A DNA stretch of 64,000 nt from Paenibacillus methanolicus (GTDB lineage: Bacteria; Bacillota; Bacilli; Paenibacillales; Paenibacillaceae). The stretch lies in the NCBI RefSeq assembly GCF_008124765.1, contig NZ_VNHS01000001.1, positions 806,001 through 870,000 of the forward strand, in the 5' to 3' direction. This document shows, piece by piece, positions 49,639 through 58,622 of this stretch (within the stretch, counting starts at the first letter, position 1; the number at the start of each line of letters is the position of its first letter). A program made the translations under genes and the position numbers. A model generated the notes under the pieces. It saw only the letters and a program-made list of their open reading frames with translations. It was not told the origin of the DNA and did no database searches.

Positions 49639-52131
49639 TTAGCGGAAGGACTGCCAGAACGGTCGGTCCTTCGCCAATATCGCGTTAATTTGCGCGAACG
49701 GGATCGTGAACGTCGGGAAGCCCGCCGCGTAAGGACCGATCTCGTAAGGCGCGAAATACAGGTGGAGCGCCGTCCCCGAGACGTAGAACGGCTGGTCGGG
49801 CGCGATCCCTTTGTACGTGTCCGGGAACACGTAATCGTATTGCGGATCGTTCTTGATCTGTTGGCCGACGATGTCGCTCAGCGCCTTCACGTAATCGCTG
49901 CCGGGCTTGAACAAGTCTTCGAGCCGGTAGAACGCTCCGGTTGTAATGTCGACGTGCGGATAGATCAACGTCGGCATGCCGTGCGCGGCGCCGAATGGGA
50001 AGTCGTAGGCGGACAGCTCGAGAACGAGCAGATTTTTGCGGAACATCGAGATTTGGAAATCGCCCGTATACGAAGCTTCCAGCTGCTGATCGGCCGGAAC
50101 CGGCTTCACTTGGGACAGTTCCTTGAGCTTCGTATTGACGTTCTGCTGCGTATTCGGGTTCGACATGCCTTCCAATTGCGGATAGTAGACGAGGTAATCC
50201 TTGTTCGGGCTGTATTTGACCTCGCGCACCCGGTACGGATCGCGCAGCGGAATGATGCTGTTCTGCCGCCAAACGGATTGTCCGTCGTTCGTCCAATACG
50301 AGAGCCGCTGGTCTACGTTCGCCGCGATCAGACCATCCTCGAGCGTTAACGTGCCGCTGCCTTTAATCCGGGGATAACCCGGCGCCGCCTTGCCCGTCCG
50401 GTCGATAAAGTACGTATGCGTTCGATCGTAGACCGACGCCAGTCCTTGCTTATAATCCTGAACGTCGAAGTAGACGAAGTCGCTCAGCCGCACGCCCTTC
50501 GCGGTCGCAATCGCGAATTTGGAACCCCTGTATGGCTCGTTCTCGTCGATCGCCTGCCCAAGCGCCAGCCGATTGTCGCCCGGATGACGGATATCGTTGT
50601 AGCCCGGCTGAACGACATAGTTCCCTTTCTTGTCAATGACGCCGTATACCGATTTGTAGTCTTCGCCGGTATTGACGACGGCTAGCCCGTCGCGGAACGG
50701 CTGCGCGTAGGTGTAGGCCGGCTGAATGACGATTCTGCCTTTCTCGTCGATATAGCCGTATTTGCCCCCGGCCTCCTGCTGGAAGGATAACAGACCGTCG
50801 CTCGGCGGACCGACGAACGGGTGATGGAATACGGCCACCTGCGTGCCGTCGGGCCGAATGACCGCGTATTCGCCCTCCTTCGTCTTGACCAGCGCGCGGT
50901 CGCGCTGGAAGTCGTCCGCTTCCTCGAAGCGGGCCGGAATGACTTCGTTGCCCGCCCCTTCGATATAACCGTACAGCAAGTTCCCGTCCGTATGCTGCAC
51001 GTAGAAGACGGCCCTGTTATTATGCAGATTCCCCAAGAACGAGTAAGCCCGCTTCGTGACGATCCGCCCTTCGGCATCCATCAGCTTGAAGCCTTCTTTA
51101 TCGATTACGACGGCATGCCCTTCCGAGAATTCGCCGATGGAGTCGTAGATCGGCTGGACGACGAACCGCCCCGACGTATCGATCAGCCCCGTCCCCTGTT
51201 CCGTCCCGACGGACGCAAGCCCGTTCCGGCCGAACGCGCCTGCAGAGCGGAAGCGGGGCTGAAGAACCATTTTGCCCGATCGGTCGATGTACCCCCAGCG
51301 AATGCCGTTCACGGTCTTAAGCGATGCCGGGAATAGCGCCTCCGTCCTCGTCGCCGCGCCTTGGCTTCGTTGAAGCTGGCCCGCTATCTCGCGCTGCAGC
51401 CGTTCCAGCTCTTCGCGAGACGGGTACGGATGCGGGAATTCCATCGCGCGGCCTACGGTTAACAAGGCGGCTTGCGGCGCTCCGGCTCTCAATTGCGCAT
51501 CGGCCCAATAGTACCAATAGAACGCGTAATCGGGATGCAACCGCACCATCTGCTCGTAATAGCCCGCCACTTTATGAAAATAGCCCGTCTCCGCATCAGG
51601 CGCCGGCACGATCGCGCCGCCATGCCAACGGAGAACCTCCACTCTGTACGCCTCGCCCGTGTCGTGCGACCAGAGGGCAAGCTCCGACTGCCCGTCCCGA
51701 CCGCCGGGCGCGACCATATCCATGACTTCGATGTAGCTGTACGTCAACGGCTCCTTCAAGACGCTTCGCAATCCGCCCGGTTCCCAATCGTAGATCGCCA
51801 GCTGCGACCAGATCGCGCCCATTTGCCAGCCGACCAGCAAATTATTGCGCTTAGCGCTCGTTACCGGCGACGCGGACAGCAGCGTCACGCCGTAGCCGGA
51901 ACCGCGTTCGTTCACGACGGCTTCCCAGCCTTCGTCCGTATTCCGGAGCACCAGCAAATACAGCGCGTCTCCATATCGGTACACGGCCGCGACCTCCGGC
52001 TCGCGGTCGCCGTTCAAATCCGCCGCGACGATCGCCGGATGCTTCACCGGTCGTTCGATGACGGCAAGCTCGGCGCCATGAGGCAAAAATTGCCCTACGA
52101 GCCGCACAAGCTGCTGTTCGTGTGCGATCAT
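49639..52131 (-). CDS. WG-repeat protein with C-terminal DUF3298-like domain
   Basis: 830 residues from ATG 52131 after GGAGGAGGG. Residues about 1-190 look like a propeller or FG-GAP-like region (AADLNGDREPEVAAVYRYG); 195-270 resemble a TPR segment (DYAFYWYYWADAQLRAGAPQ). From about 280 to 620, at least six WG repeats of the form W/Y-G-Y-I-D-x-x-G-K-x-V-x-Q-P are visible, e.g. RWGYIDRSGKMVLQPRF and KYGYIDEKGRIVIQPAY. The C-terminus (about 640-830) resembles DUF3298/RsiV extracellular domains. No signal peptide is seen, so export is unclear. Function unknown. Confidence 0.78.
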   Translation of the reverse strand: MIAHEQQLVRLVGQFLPHGAELAVIERPVKHPAIVAADLNGDREPEVAAVYRYGDALYLLVLRNTDEGWEAVVNERGSGYGVTLLSASPVTSAKRNNLLVGWQMGAIWSQLAIYDWEPGGLRSVLKEPLTYSYIEVMDMVAPGGRDGQSELALWSHDTGEAYRVEVLRWHGGAIVPAPDAETGYFHKVAGYYEQMVRLHPDYAFYWYYWADAQLRAGAPQAALLTVGRAMEFPHPYPSREELERLQREIAGQLQRSQGAATRTEALFPASLKTVNGIRWGYIDRSGKMVLQPRFRSAGAFGRNGLASVGTEQGTGLIDTSGRFVVQPIYDSIGEFSEGHAVVIDKEGFKLMDAEGRIVTKRAYSFLGNLHNNRAVFYVQHTDGNLLYGYIEGAGNEVIPARFEEADDFQRDRALVKTKEGEYAVIRPDGTQVAVFHHPFVGPPSDGLLSFQQEAGGKYGYIDEKGRIVIQPAYTYAQPFRDGLAVVNTGEDYKSVYGVIDKKGNYVVQPGYNDIRHPGDNRLALGQAIDENEPYRGSKFAIATAKGVRLSDFVYFDVQDYKQGLASVYDRTHTYFIDRTGKAAPGYPRIKGSGTLTLEDGLIAANVDQRLSYWTNDGQSVWRQNSIIPLRDPYRVREVKYSPNKDYLVYYPQLEGMSNPNTQQNVNTKLKELSQVKPVPADQQLEASYTGDFQISMFRKNLLVLELSAYDFPFGAAHGMPTLIYPHVDITTGAFYRLEDLFKPGSDYVKALSDIVGQQIKNDPQYDYVFPDTYKGIAPDQPFYVSGTALHLYFAPYEIGPYAAGFPTFTIPFAQINAILAKDRPFWQSFR

Positions 52132-52251
52132 TCCGCGTCCCTCCTCCACTCGCTCTCGCTACCGCCTTCTATCGCGCAGGCGCATAGCTTTTCGCCTAAT
52201 CGTATGCGTCAGCGCGTCAGATATGACATTAACGAGCGAGGGAAGCGGAAG

Positions 52252-52884
52252 CTAAGCTTTATGTGGATCCAACCCGTGCAGAAACAAATGCACGATCTCC
52301 GTCGCCGCTTCGTCAGGGGAGAGCAGCCCTTCGGTAAGCTCGGGCTGATTGCGCATCAGCATTAACATCGCGAAAGCGCGGGATAGAAAAATTGGATTGC
52401 TCTTCCGGATGATTCCATCTTCCATCGCGCTGCGGAATACGCCGGATAGCAAATGATGAAGCTGCTGCTCCTGATCGCGAATCGAGGCGATTTGCTCCTC
52501 GCTCAAGACGGAGGATGCCTTGCGCATCATCGTTTCGAATTCGACGTGCGAATGGCGAAGCAGCCCGATGGCTAGCAGCTTCAGCTTCCCGTGCAGATCC
52601 GGCGTCTCGCGGACGATGTCTTCGCTTCTGGCCAGCGCCGTGCGCAGCATAAGCAGAATCGCCTCGGTGAACAGCGAGCTCTTGTCCTTGTAATAGTGGT
52701 AAATGGTCGCCTTGGTAACGCCGCACAGATCGGCGACCTCCTGCAGCGACAGCTTATCATAGCCCAGTTCCATGAATTGCATGGCCGCCGTGCGCAGAAT
52801 AAGAACGCGCGTCGCGTCCGTGCGCTTGCCTCTCGGACGGCCGGTTTTCGATTTGTTCTCTGGCTTGTCTTGCATAGAAGTCAT
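52252..52884 (-). CDS. TetR family regulator, candidate repressor of carotenoid and MMPL genes
   Basis: 210 residues. The N-terminal helix-turn-helix is typical: AAMQFMELGYDKLSLQEVADLCGVTKATIYHYYKDKSSLF (about 34-72), preceded by a basic arm (KTGRPRGKR). The C-terminal ligand domain is helical. It is divergent from the MMPL gene; the intergenic region holds a 22-bp palindrome, repeated almost exactly in the carotenoid operon promoter 27 kb away. TetR proteins adjoining transporters usually repress them until a lipid or drug ligand binds. Control of the carotenoid operon is inference from the shared site. Confidence 0.88.
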   Translation of the reverse strand: MTSMQDKPENKSKTGRPRGKRTDATRVLILRTAAMQFMELGYDKLSLQEVADLCGVTKATIYHYYKDKSSLFTEAILLMLRTALARSEDIVRETPDLHGKLKLLAIGLLRHSHVEFETMMRKASSVLSEEQIASIRDQEQQLHHLLSGVFRSAMEDGIIRKSNPIFLSRAFAMLMLMRNQPELTEGLLSPDEAATEIVHLFLHGLDPHKA

Positions 52885-52939
52885 CACGCCCCGCTTATGT
52901 GCAAAATAATGAAGTTCAAAAAGATGTAACGATTCCCGA

Positions 52940-52969
52940 TTGAAATATCTACTCTCGGGTAGATATAAT
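52940..52969 (+). promoter_or_regulatory. MMPL promoter with embedded 22-bp TetR-type operator
   Basis: TTGAAA (52940-52945), 18-base spacer, TATAAT (52964-52969). The palindrome ATATCTAC-N6-GTAGATAT occupies 52945-52966. Inverted, it matches the site at 26098-26119 in 20 of 22 positions, and the flanking AATTATA continues the match. It lies 60 bases from the divergent tetR start, so it can also serve autorepression. Confidence 0.82.
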
Positions 52970-53029
52970 TAGTGCAGCTTCATTTATTTTACCCTTTTAC
53001 CCCTAATTTTGAAATGGAGGAACACCTTA

Positions 53030-55279
53030 ATGGAATCGAACAGCTGGCTAGCCAAGTATGGCAGCCTCGTAGCGGGCAAGCGAACGCGGTGGATCACGAT
53101 ATTCGCGTGGATTCTGCTCGCCGCGGTTCTCAGCATGACTTTGCCTCAAGTAGGCAGCAAAGAAATCAACAACGCGCCGAATTTGAAGGATGATCTCCCT
53201 TCGGTTCAAGCCGCCGCCATTATCAAAGAGCAGTTCCCTTCCGAATCCGGATTGCCGGCGCTCATCGTCTGGCATCGCGACAGCGGGCTGACTGCGGAAG
53301 ACTTAGCCGCCGTTCAAGGACTGGCGCAACAATTGACCGACTCGCCGGTCGAAGGCCAATCCTCCACGGTTCCGCTTCACCAAATGCCCGTCGACGCGCT
53401 TCGCGCGCAAGTCTCCGAGGACGGCACGACGCTCATCCAGCCGATGTTCTTCGACGAATCCGCGGATGCGGAGGTCATGGAGAGTTCGCTGGAGCAAATC
53501 AAGACGCTCGGCGACGAGGCAGCCGGCGCGAAGCCGTTCGAGGCAGAGACGGACGGCGGCGAGCTGAGCGCGCGCATCACCGGCCCGGCCGGCATCGCGG
53601 TCGATGCCTCCGCGCTGTTCAGCGGCGCCGACGTCTCGCTCCTCATCGCGACCGTCGTCATCGTGCTCGTCATCCTGCTCGCTATCTATCGCTCTCCGAT
53701 TCTGGCGCTTATTCCGCTCGTCGGCGTCGCTTTCGCCTATGCGGTCACCAGTCCGCTGCTTGGCTGGATGGCCGGCGAAGGCTGGATTACCGTCGATTCG
53801 CAAGGCATCTCGATCATGACAGTACTGCTCTTCGGAGCCGGAACCGACTATTGCTTGTTCTTGATTTCGCACTTCAGAACCGAACTGACCCGGCACGAGA
53901 ACAAATTAACGGCATTAATTCATGCCATTAAAGACGCAACCGGCGCGGTCGCCATGAGCGGCTTTACCGTCGTGCTGTCGCTGCTCGCGTTGCTGCTCGC
54001 CGAATATGGCGCGTACCACCGGTTCGCGGTACCGTTCAGCTTATCGATCTTCATCATGGGCATCGCCAGCATTACGCTCGTCCCTGCTCTGCTGTCCGTC
54101 TTCGGACGCGCCTCGTTCTTCCCGTTCATCCCGCGCACGCCGGAGATGAAGCGCGAGCGCGCGATCCGCAAAGGCAAGCCGGTTCCGAAAGAAACACCGC
54201 AACGCGGTTTCGGCCAGGCGATCGGCGGTCTCGTCACCCGCAAGCCGTGGACCGTGACGATCGTATCGGTCGTCATTCTCGGCGCGCTGGCCGGCTTCGC
54301 GCCCGCCATCAACTATAACTACGACATTCTGTCGTCGTTCCCGAAGACGATGGACTCCCGCGAAGGCAACGATCTGATCGGCGAGGCGTTCTCGCCGGGC
54401 AGTCTGGCGCCCGTGACCGTCGTCGTGGACACGGAAGGCAAGGACGTTAATCTCGCTTCGGTCTTCGAAGCGGACGACAAGATCGCTTCCGTATCCGGCA
54501 AGCCGGAATCCGGCGCCACGGAGCCGAACCTGCAATCCTATTCGATCACATTAGCGATGAACCCTTACTCGCTTGACGCCATGTCCTACATTCCCGAGCT
54601 GCAGGCGCGCGCGGAGAATGAACTGAAGGCAAGCGGCATCGCCGAGCCTCGCGTCTGGGTAGGCGGCCAGACCGCCGAACAGCACGATACGAAGACCGTC
54701 GGCGACCAAGACCGTAATCTGATCATTCCGGTCGTCACCGTGCTGATCGCGCTGCTGCTCCTGGTGTACCTGCGCTCGTTCGTCGCCATGTTGTATTTGA
54801 TCGCGACCGTCTTGTTGTCCTATGGCGCGGCGCTCGGTCTCGGCTGGATCATCATCCATTACTTGATGGGCGCTGACGGCATTCAGGGCTCCATCCCGCT
54901 TTATGCGTTCGTCTTCCTGGTCGCGCTCGGCGAAGATTACAACATCTTCATGATTTCGAGCATCTGGCAGAAACGCAAAACGATGCCGCTGCGACAAGCG
55001 ATCCGCGAAGGCGTCGCGGATACGGGCGGCGTCATTACGTCCGCCGGCTTGATCCTCGCGGCCACCTTCGCGGTGCTCGCCACGCTGCCGATTCAAGTGC
55101 TCGTGCAGTTCGGCATCATCACCGCGATCGGCGTCCTGCTGGATACGTTCGTCGTCCGGCCGTTCCTCGTACCGGCGATCACGGTCCTGCTCGGCAAGAC
55201 GGCATTCTGGCCCGGACGCGTATATGAACCGGCGGCATCCGGCAAGGCAGAACGCGTGACTCGCGCTTATCGCGGATAA
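53030..55279 (+). CDS. MMPL family (RND-type) lipid transporter
   Basis: 749 residues from ATG 53030, 6 bases after GGAGGAAC. Twelve membrane helices in two repeats: one helix at 17-37, a large extracellular domain, then helices at about 200-360; the second half repeats the plan. Typical blocks are GISIMTVLLFGAGTDYCLFLISHFR and YAFVFLVALGEDYNIFMISSIW, with G-x-x-x-D-Y motifs carrying the proton-relay Asp. MMPL proteins export lipids or hydrophobic compounds. The shared operator suggests that the substrate could be the glycosylated carotenoid or a membrane lipid made with it; otherwise drug efflux is possible. Confidence 0.9.
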   Translation: MESNSWLAKYGSLVAGKRTRWITIFAWILLAAVLSMTLPQVGSKEINNAPNLKDDLPSVQAAAIIKEQFPSESGLPALIVWHRDSGLTAEDLAAVQGLAQQLTDSPVEGQSSTVPLHQMPVDALRAQVSEDGTTLIQPMFFDESADAEVMESSLEQIKTLGDEAAGAKPFEAETDGGELSARITGPAGIAVDASALFSGADVSLLIATVVIVLVILLAIYRSPILALIPLVGVAFAYAVTSPLLGWMAGEGWITVDSQGISIMTVLLFGAGTDYCLFLISHFRTELTRHENKLTALIHAIKDATGAVAMSGFTVVLSLLALLLAEYGAYHRFAVPFSLSIFIMGIASITLVPALLSVFGRASFFPFIPRTPEMKRERAIRKGKPVPKETPQRGFGQAIGGLVTRKPWTVTIVSVVILGALAGFAPAINYNYDILSSFPKTMDSREGNDLIGEAFSPGSLAPVTVVVDTEGKDVNLASVFEADDKIASVSGKPESGATEPNLQSYSITLAMNPYSLDAMSYIPELQARAENELKASGIAEPRVWVGGQTAEQHDTKTVGDQDRNLIIPVVTVLIALLLLVYLRSFVAMLYLIATVLLSYGAALGLGWIIIHYLMGADGIQGSIPLYAFVFLVALGEDYNIFMISSIWQKRKTMPLRQAIREGVADTGGVITSAGLILAATFAVLATLPIQVLVQFGIITAIGVLLDTFVVRPFLVPAITVLLGKTAFWPGRVYEPAASGKAERVTRAYRG

Positions 55280-55294
55280 GTATAAGACGCAGCA

Positions 55295-55327
55295 AAACGA
55301 GCCGCCCCGGCAAGGGGCGGCTCGTTT
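55295..55327. terminator. Intrinsic terminator after MMPL gene
   Basis: Perfect 14-base stem AAACGAGCCGCCCC / GGGGCGGCTCGTTT around GGCAA, with a short T tract following. Also faces the HAD gene from the other side. Confidence 0.85.
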
Positions 55328-55373
55328 GATTTGGACCACAGGTGAACGGAACGACTTCTTACCATGATGCGTT

Positions 55374-56043
55374 CTAAGGGGAAAGCGCATCAACAAGCTC
55401 GTTCAGGCGGTCAATCGACCGATATTGCCCGGCATTCGATGGCTCCCCCGCCGTCTTGCCGCGCAGCCAGACGGCTTGGAGTCCCGCCCGGATCGCCGCG
55501 TCGACATCGTTGACCGGATGATCGCCGACGTACACGGCATGATGCGGCTGTACGCCAAGCTTGGCCAGCGCCAAATGGAAAATCGCGGGGTCGGGCTTTT
55601 TGATCGACACCTCGTCCGACACGATAATGGCATCGAACAACGGCCGGAATCCGCTTCGATCGATCTTGGCCTGTTGGCTCCGGCTGCTGCCGTTCGTAAT
55701 CAGGCCGAGCTTGACGCCGCGAGCTTGCAATTCCCGAAGCGCATCTAAGGCGCCGTCCATGACGACGGTATGGCGGCTGAACGTCTCGAACCATGTTTCG
55801 AGCAGCGTCTCCACGGTCGTATGCGGGTTTTTCATCGGGACCTTTTGCAGCCGCATACAGCTGTTTTTTGGGCGCGTAACCTTGACAGTCAGTCTCAATC
55901 AGCCAATTCGTCAACCGATCCGCCTGTGCGTCATTTTCATAAGCGGCATAGGTTCGCACGAGTTGCGAGGCGTACGCGCGAAATGCGGCATTTCGGTCGA
56001 GTAACGTATTATCCAAATCGAACAACACGGCTTGCAACGTCAT
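55374..56043 (-). pseudogene. HAD family hydrolase with a frameshift
   Basis: The two halves of one HAD phosphatase (YjjG-like) lie in different frames. From ATG 56043 the first frame gives motif I, AVLFDLDNTLLDRN, and continues to GYAPKKQLYAAAK near 55845. The downstream frame then carries ETWFETFSRHTVVMDGALDAL, motif II GLITNGSSRSQQAK, and motifs III-IV KKPDPAIFHLAL and YVGDHPVNDVDAA to the end at 55374. The join needs a +1 shift and falls by an A6 run (minus strand CCCAAAAAACAG) or an A5 run shortly after. It may be a sequencing error, a real mutation or, less likely, programmed shifting. Confidence 0.8.
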
Positions 56044-56067
56044 TCTATGTCCTCCCGGCTCAAACTG

Positions 56068-56451
56068 CTACGCACGCCGAAATCCTTTGTACCGCGATCC
56101 CTGATGGGTCAGCACGCCCGCGTCGCCTTCCGCGAGCAATCCATATTCCGGTCCCTTGACAGGCAGCTCGACGCGCGCGCCATCGATGAATTCGAACGTG
56201 ACGTAATAATTCGTGGATGCGCTCATCTCGCCCGATCCGCCCCATACTTCCGTGCGTTTCGCCACGACGCGAGCGGGCTTCTCCACCAAATCCGAGGCGT
56301 TATTAGACGCGTATCGGCTTATGCCGCGAATGAATACGGTAACGAAGCCGCCGATCACGATAAGAAAGACAAGTCCGCCGAATAATTTGAAGAATAGCGG
56401 CGTCCCGCTCCAAAAATCCGAAAATCCTGGTCCGTCGCCATAGTAGTTCAT
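56068..56451 (-). CDS. DUF2500 family membrane protein
   Basis: 127 residues with one membrane helix (about 20-42: LFFKLFGGLVFLIVIGGFVTV) and a soluble C-terminal beta domain: PARVVAKRTEVWGG, TNYYVTFEFIDGARVELPV, EYGLLAEGDAGVLTHQG, ending YKGFRR. These blocks match DUF2500 proteins, found widely in Firmicutes with unknown function. GGAGGACATC precedes the ATG. It lies 24 bases upstream of the HAD gene and is probably co-transcribed with it. Confidence 0.82.
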   Translation of the reverse strand: MNYYGDGPGFSDFWSGTPLFFKLFGGLVFLIVIGGFVTVFIRGISRYASNNASDLVEKPARVVAKRTEVWGGSGEMSASTNYYVTFEFIDGARVELPVKGPEYGLLAEGDAGVLTHQGSRYKGFRRA

Positions 56452-56620
56452 GATGTCCTCCTTTTATGCGCTTCAATTTGAATGATAAATGCTCGCCTAT
56501 ATATTCGTTTGATTTCCGTTCATTTCCTTTTCCGTCGGCGAAATTGGCGAATCCCCTTTATTTTTCGCCACAAAGTTCACAAATCCGGCTTTCTTTGTTT
56601 AAACTTGCGGCAGAACGTTA

Positions 56621-56629
56621 TGCTATGAT
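56621..56629 (+). promoter_or_regulatory. Extended -10 element upstream of the LCP gene
   Basis: TGCTATGAT with A-rich downstream sequence, 52 bases before the start; no good -35. Confidence 0.4.
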
Positions 56630-56680
56630 AAAAAAGATGTCTTTTTATATCTGTTTTGTAAATGGAGGAACGTATATACG

Positions 56681-57796
56681 ATGCAAGACAAATCCCAAGA
56701 ACCGAATGCAGGCGGCTCCCCGAATTCCGTCCAGGCCAAGCCCAAGTCCCGAATTTGGCGCAAAATCATCATCTCCGTCGCGATCGCTTCGACGACGTTC
56801 ATCGTCGGTTCGGGCGCATTCGCCGGCTACCTTTATTACAAAGCCAATCAAGCGTTCGACAAAATCGCCGCGCAGGAGACGGAAGATGCGCAGCAGCCGG
56901 TCGCGACCGTCGAGCCCCCCGCTCAGCCCGCGAAGCCTCTCGTCGACAAACCGATTTCGTTCCTGCTGACCGGCGTCGATAACCGGGAAGGCAGCGGCGG
57001 CACGATGAACGCCGACGTGCTCATGCTCGCCAGCTACGATCCCGCCGACAAATCGGCGGCGCTCATGTCCGTGCCGCGCGACTTGAAGATCGCTTCGGAC
57101 GATCACGGCACCCATAAAGCGAACTACTTCTTCCCTTATTACTACAACAAGGATAAGGAAGCGGTCATTCCAAACGTCAAAGCGTTCTATAGCGACCTCC
57201 TCCAAACGCCGATCGATTATATGGTCGTCGTCGACTTCGCCGGCCTTCGCGAGATCGTGGACGCGCTTGGCGGACTGGATCTCAACGTCGATATGGATAT
57301 GCGTTACATTGACAATGCGGACGGAACCAACATCGACCTCAAGCAAGGACAGCAGAAGCTCGGCGGCAAAGAAGTGCTGGATTTCGTCCGTTACCGCAAA
57401 TCGAACAAAGGCACCGAGGAATCGTCGGATATGGCTCGCAACGAACGTCAACAGCAGGTGTTGACCCAGATGGTCGACAAAATGAGCTCGCTATCGGGTA
57501 TCTCGCAATGGGGCAACATTCTCGATATCGTCGGCGAGCATATCCGGACGGACATTCCCAAGGATACGCTAATCGACTGGATCATCAACTACAGTTCGAT
57601 GAAGCCGGCGACGTTGAACCTGAACGCGCTCGAGGGCGTGTGGGATAGCCCGTACATCTACGTGCCGGAGTCGGACCTGAGCGCCAAGCTGTCCGCCGTT
57701 CGCGCCAAGCTGGCATTGCCCGCGCTGGATATGGACGATCTGAAGGACCATATCGGCACGATCGAAGACGATGAATCCGAAGAACTACCGCAATAA
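56681..57796 (+). CDS. LytR-CpsA-Psr (LCP) family cell-wall ligase
   Basis: 371 residues. A short cytoplasmic N-terminus and one membrane anchor (about 30-50) precede the extracellular LCP domain (about 85-300): FLLTGVDNREGSGGTMNADVLML, MSVPRDLKI, FAGLREIVDALGGLDLNVD, KEVLDFVRYRKSN. The conserved Arg and Asp residues that bind the polyprenyl diphosphate are in these blocks. LCP enzymes attach teichoic acids or other glycopolymers to peptidoglycan. AATGGAGG precedes the ATG; monocistronic with a terminator. Confidence 0.92.
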   Translation: MQDKSQEPNAGGSPNSVQAKPKSRIWRKIIISVAIASTTFIVGSGAFAGYLYYKANQAFDKIAAQETEDAQQPVATVEPPAQPAKPLVDKPISFLLTGVDNREGSGGTMNADVLMLASYDPADKSAALMSVPRDLKIASDDHGTHKANYFFPYYYNKDKEAVIPNVKAFYSDLLQTPIDYMVVVDFAGLREIVDALGGLDLNVDMDMRYIDNADGTNIDLKQGQQKLGGKEVLDFVRYRKSNKGTEESSDMARNERQQQVLTQMVDKMSSLSGISQWGNILDIVGEHIRTDIPKDTLIDWIINYSSMKPATLNLNALEGVWDSPYIYVPESDLSAKLSAVRAKLALPALDMDDLKDHIGTIEDDESEELPQ

Positions 57797-57822
57797 CGCG
57801 GGAGTCTCGCGCCATAATTAAG

Positions 57823-57866
57823 AGAAGCCTTGCTTTCGGCATCATGCCGACAACAGGGCTTCTTTT
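57823..57866 (+). terminator. Intrinsic terminator after LCP gene
   Basis: Stem AGAAGCC / GGCTTCT with an inner stem TCGGCAT / ATGCCGA, then TTTT. Confidence 0.85.
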
Positions 57867-57912
57867 GTAGCCTAGCTTGCTTATGACATGCTCGTGATCA
57901 TCCCTGCATGCT

Positions 57913-58434
57913 TCACAACTTCAATGGTTCGATCTGCGATACGATTACCGCGCCTCCAGCGGGTTTCCACACCAGCTCCCGGTCATCCCCGATCTGAAAG
58001 CCGAATTTGCCGTAGAAATGGCGGAGCCGCCGGTCATGCTCCTCGCCGCCGGCATCCTGCATGCGGCCGTCGATGTAGTCGATCCCCCGTTCCAAGGCAT
58101 GCCGCAGCAGCTGATTCATCATGATCGTGCCATAGCCTTGATTGATTTTGTCGCCCAAAATCCGAATATATTGCAACTTGTATGCGTTTTCATTTTTCTT
58201 CTGCTGAACATATACCGCCAAGTCGTTCAAATATCGCCGCGTCGCCCCGCCCGATTCATGGACGATCCGGCCGAACAGATGAAGCCCGTTGTCGGTATAA
58301 ATGATGAGTCTGCCGCCCTGCCTCGTCGGAACCACGCTTACGACTCTGCACCCGTCCTGGTGAATCGCGTCGACCTGGGCTTTCGTCGCCTCTTCCACCA
58401 ACATCCCCCACTCTCGGTTTATGTTCGGTTTCAT
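57913..58434 (-). CDS. GNAT-like N-acetyltransferase
   Basis: About 173 residues from ATG 58434 (MKPNINREWGML); no start in this frame has a strong ribosome site, so the 5' end is uncertain and could extend to 58479. The centre reads IRILGDKINQGYGTIMMNQLL, an acetyl-CoA loop with the pattern N-x-G-x-G, and the end HFYGKFGFQIGDDRELVWK is the usual GNAT Tyr-x-x-x-G-F block. Acceptor unknown. No operon partner. Confidence 0.7.
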   Translation of the reverse strand: MKPNINREWGMLVEEATKAQVDAIHQDGCRVVSVVPTRQGGRLIIYTDNGLHLFGRIVHESGGATRRYLNDLAVYVQQKKNENAYKLQYIRILGDKINQGYGTIMMNQLLRHALERGIDYIDGRMQDAGGEEHDRRLRHFYGKFGFQIGDDRELVWKPAGGAVIVSQIEPLKL

Positions 58435-58539
58435 TACAGATATATGGCGAGGAACGACAGACATGACAACCAAAGACAAGATGTAAGCGCAGTTTTCTTC
58501 CGTTCAGGTAGAGCAACGCGTTTCATTCCGCAGATAAGC

Positions 58540-58576
58540 AAAATACCCCCGTTTCGCCGCAAGGGCAAAACAGGGG
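58540..58576 (-). terminator. Terminator of the mqnB-mqnD pair
   Basis: Imperfect stem CCCCTGTTTTGCCC / GGCGAAACGGGG on the minus strand followed by GTATTTTGC. It is 47 bases past the mqnD stop. Confidence 0.7.
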
Positions 58577-58622
58577 CTTTGTCGGTTCTAGGTTCTATCC
58601 TTACCCGCCCTTGCCAACGATG

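Noticed and set aside
55830..55870. Programmed -1 frameshift in the HAD gene
   Set aside because: The A run is not in the correct phase for a X-XXY-YYZ slip and the shift needed is +1; a mutation or sequencing error is simpler.
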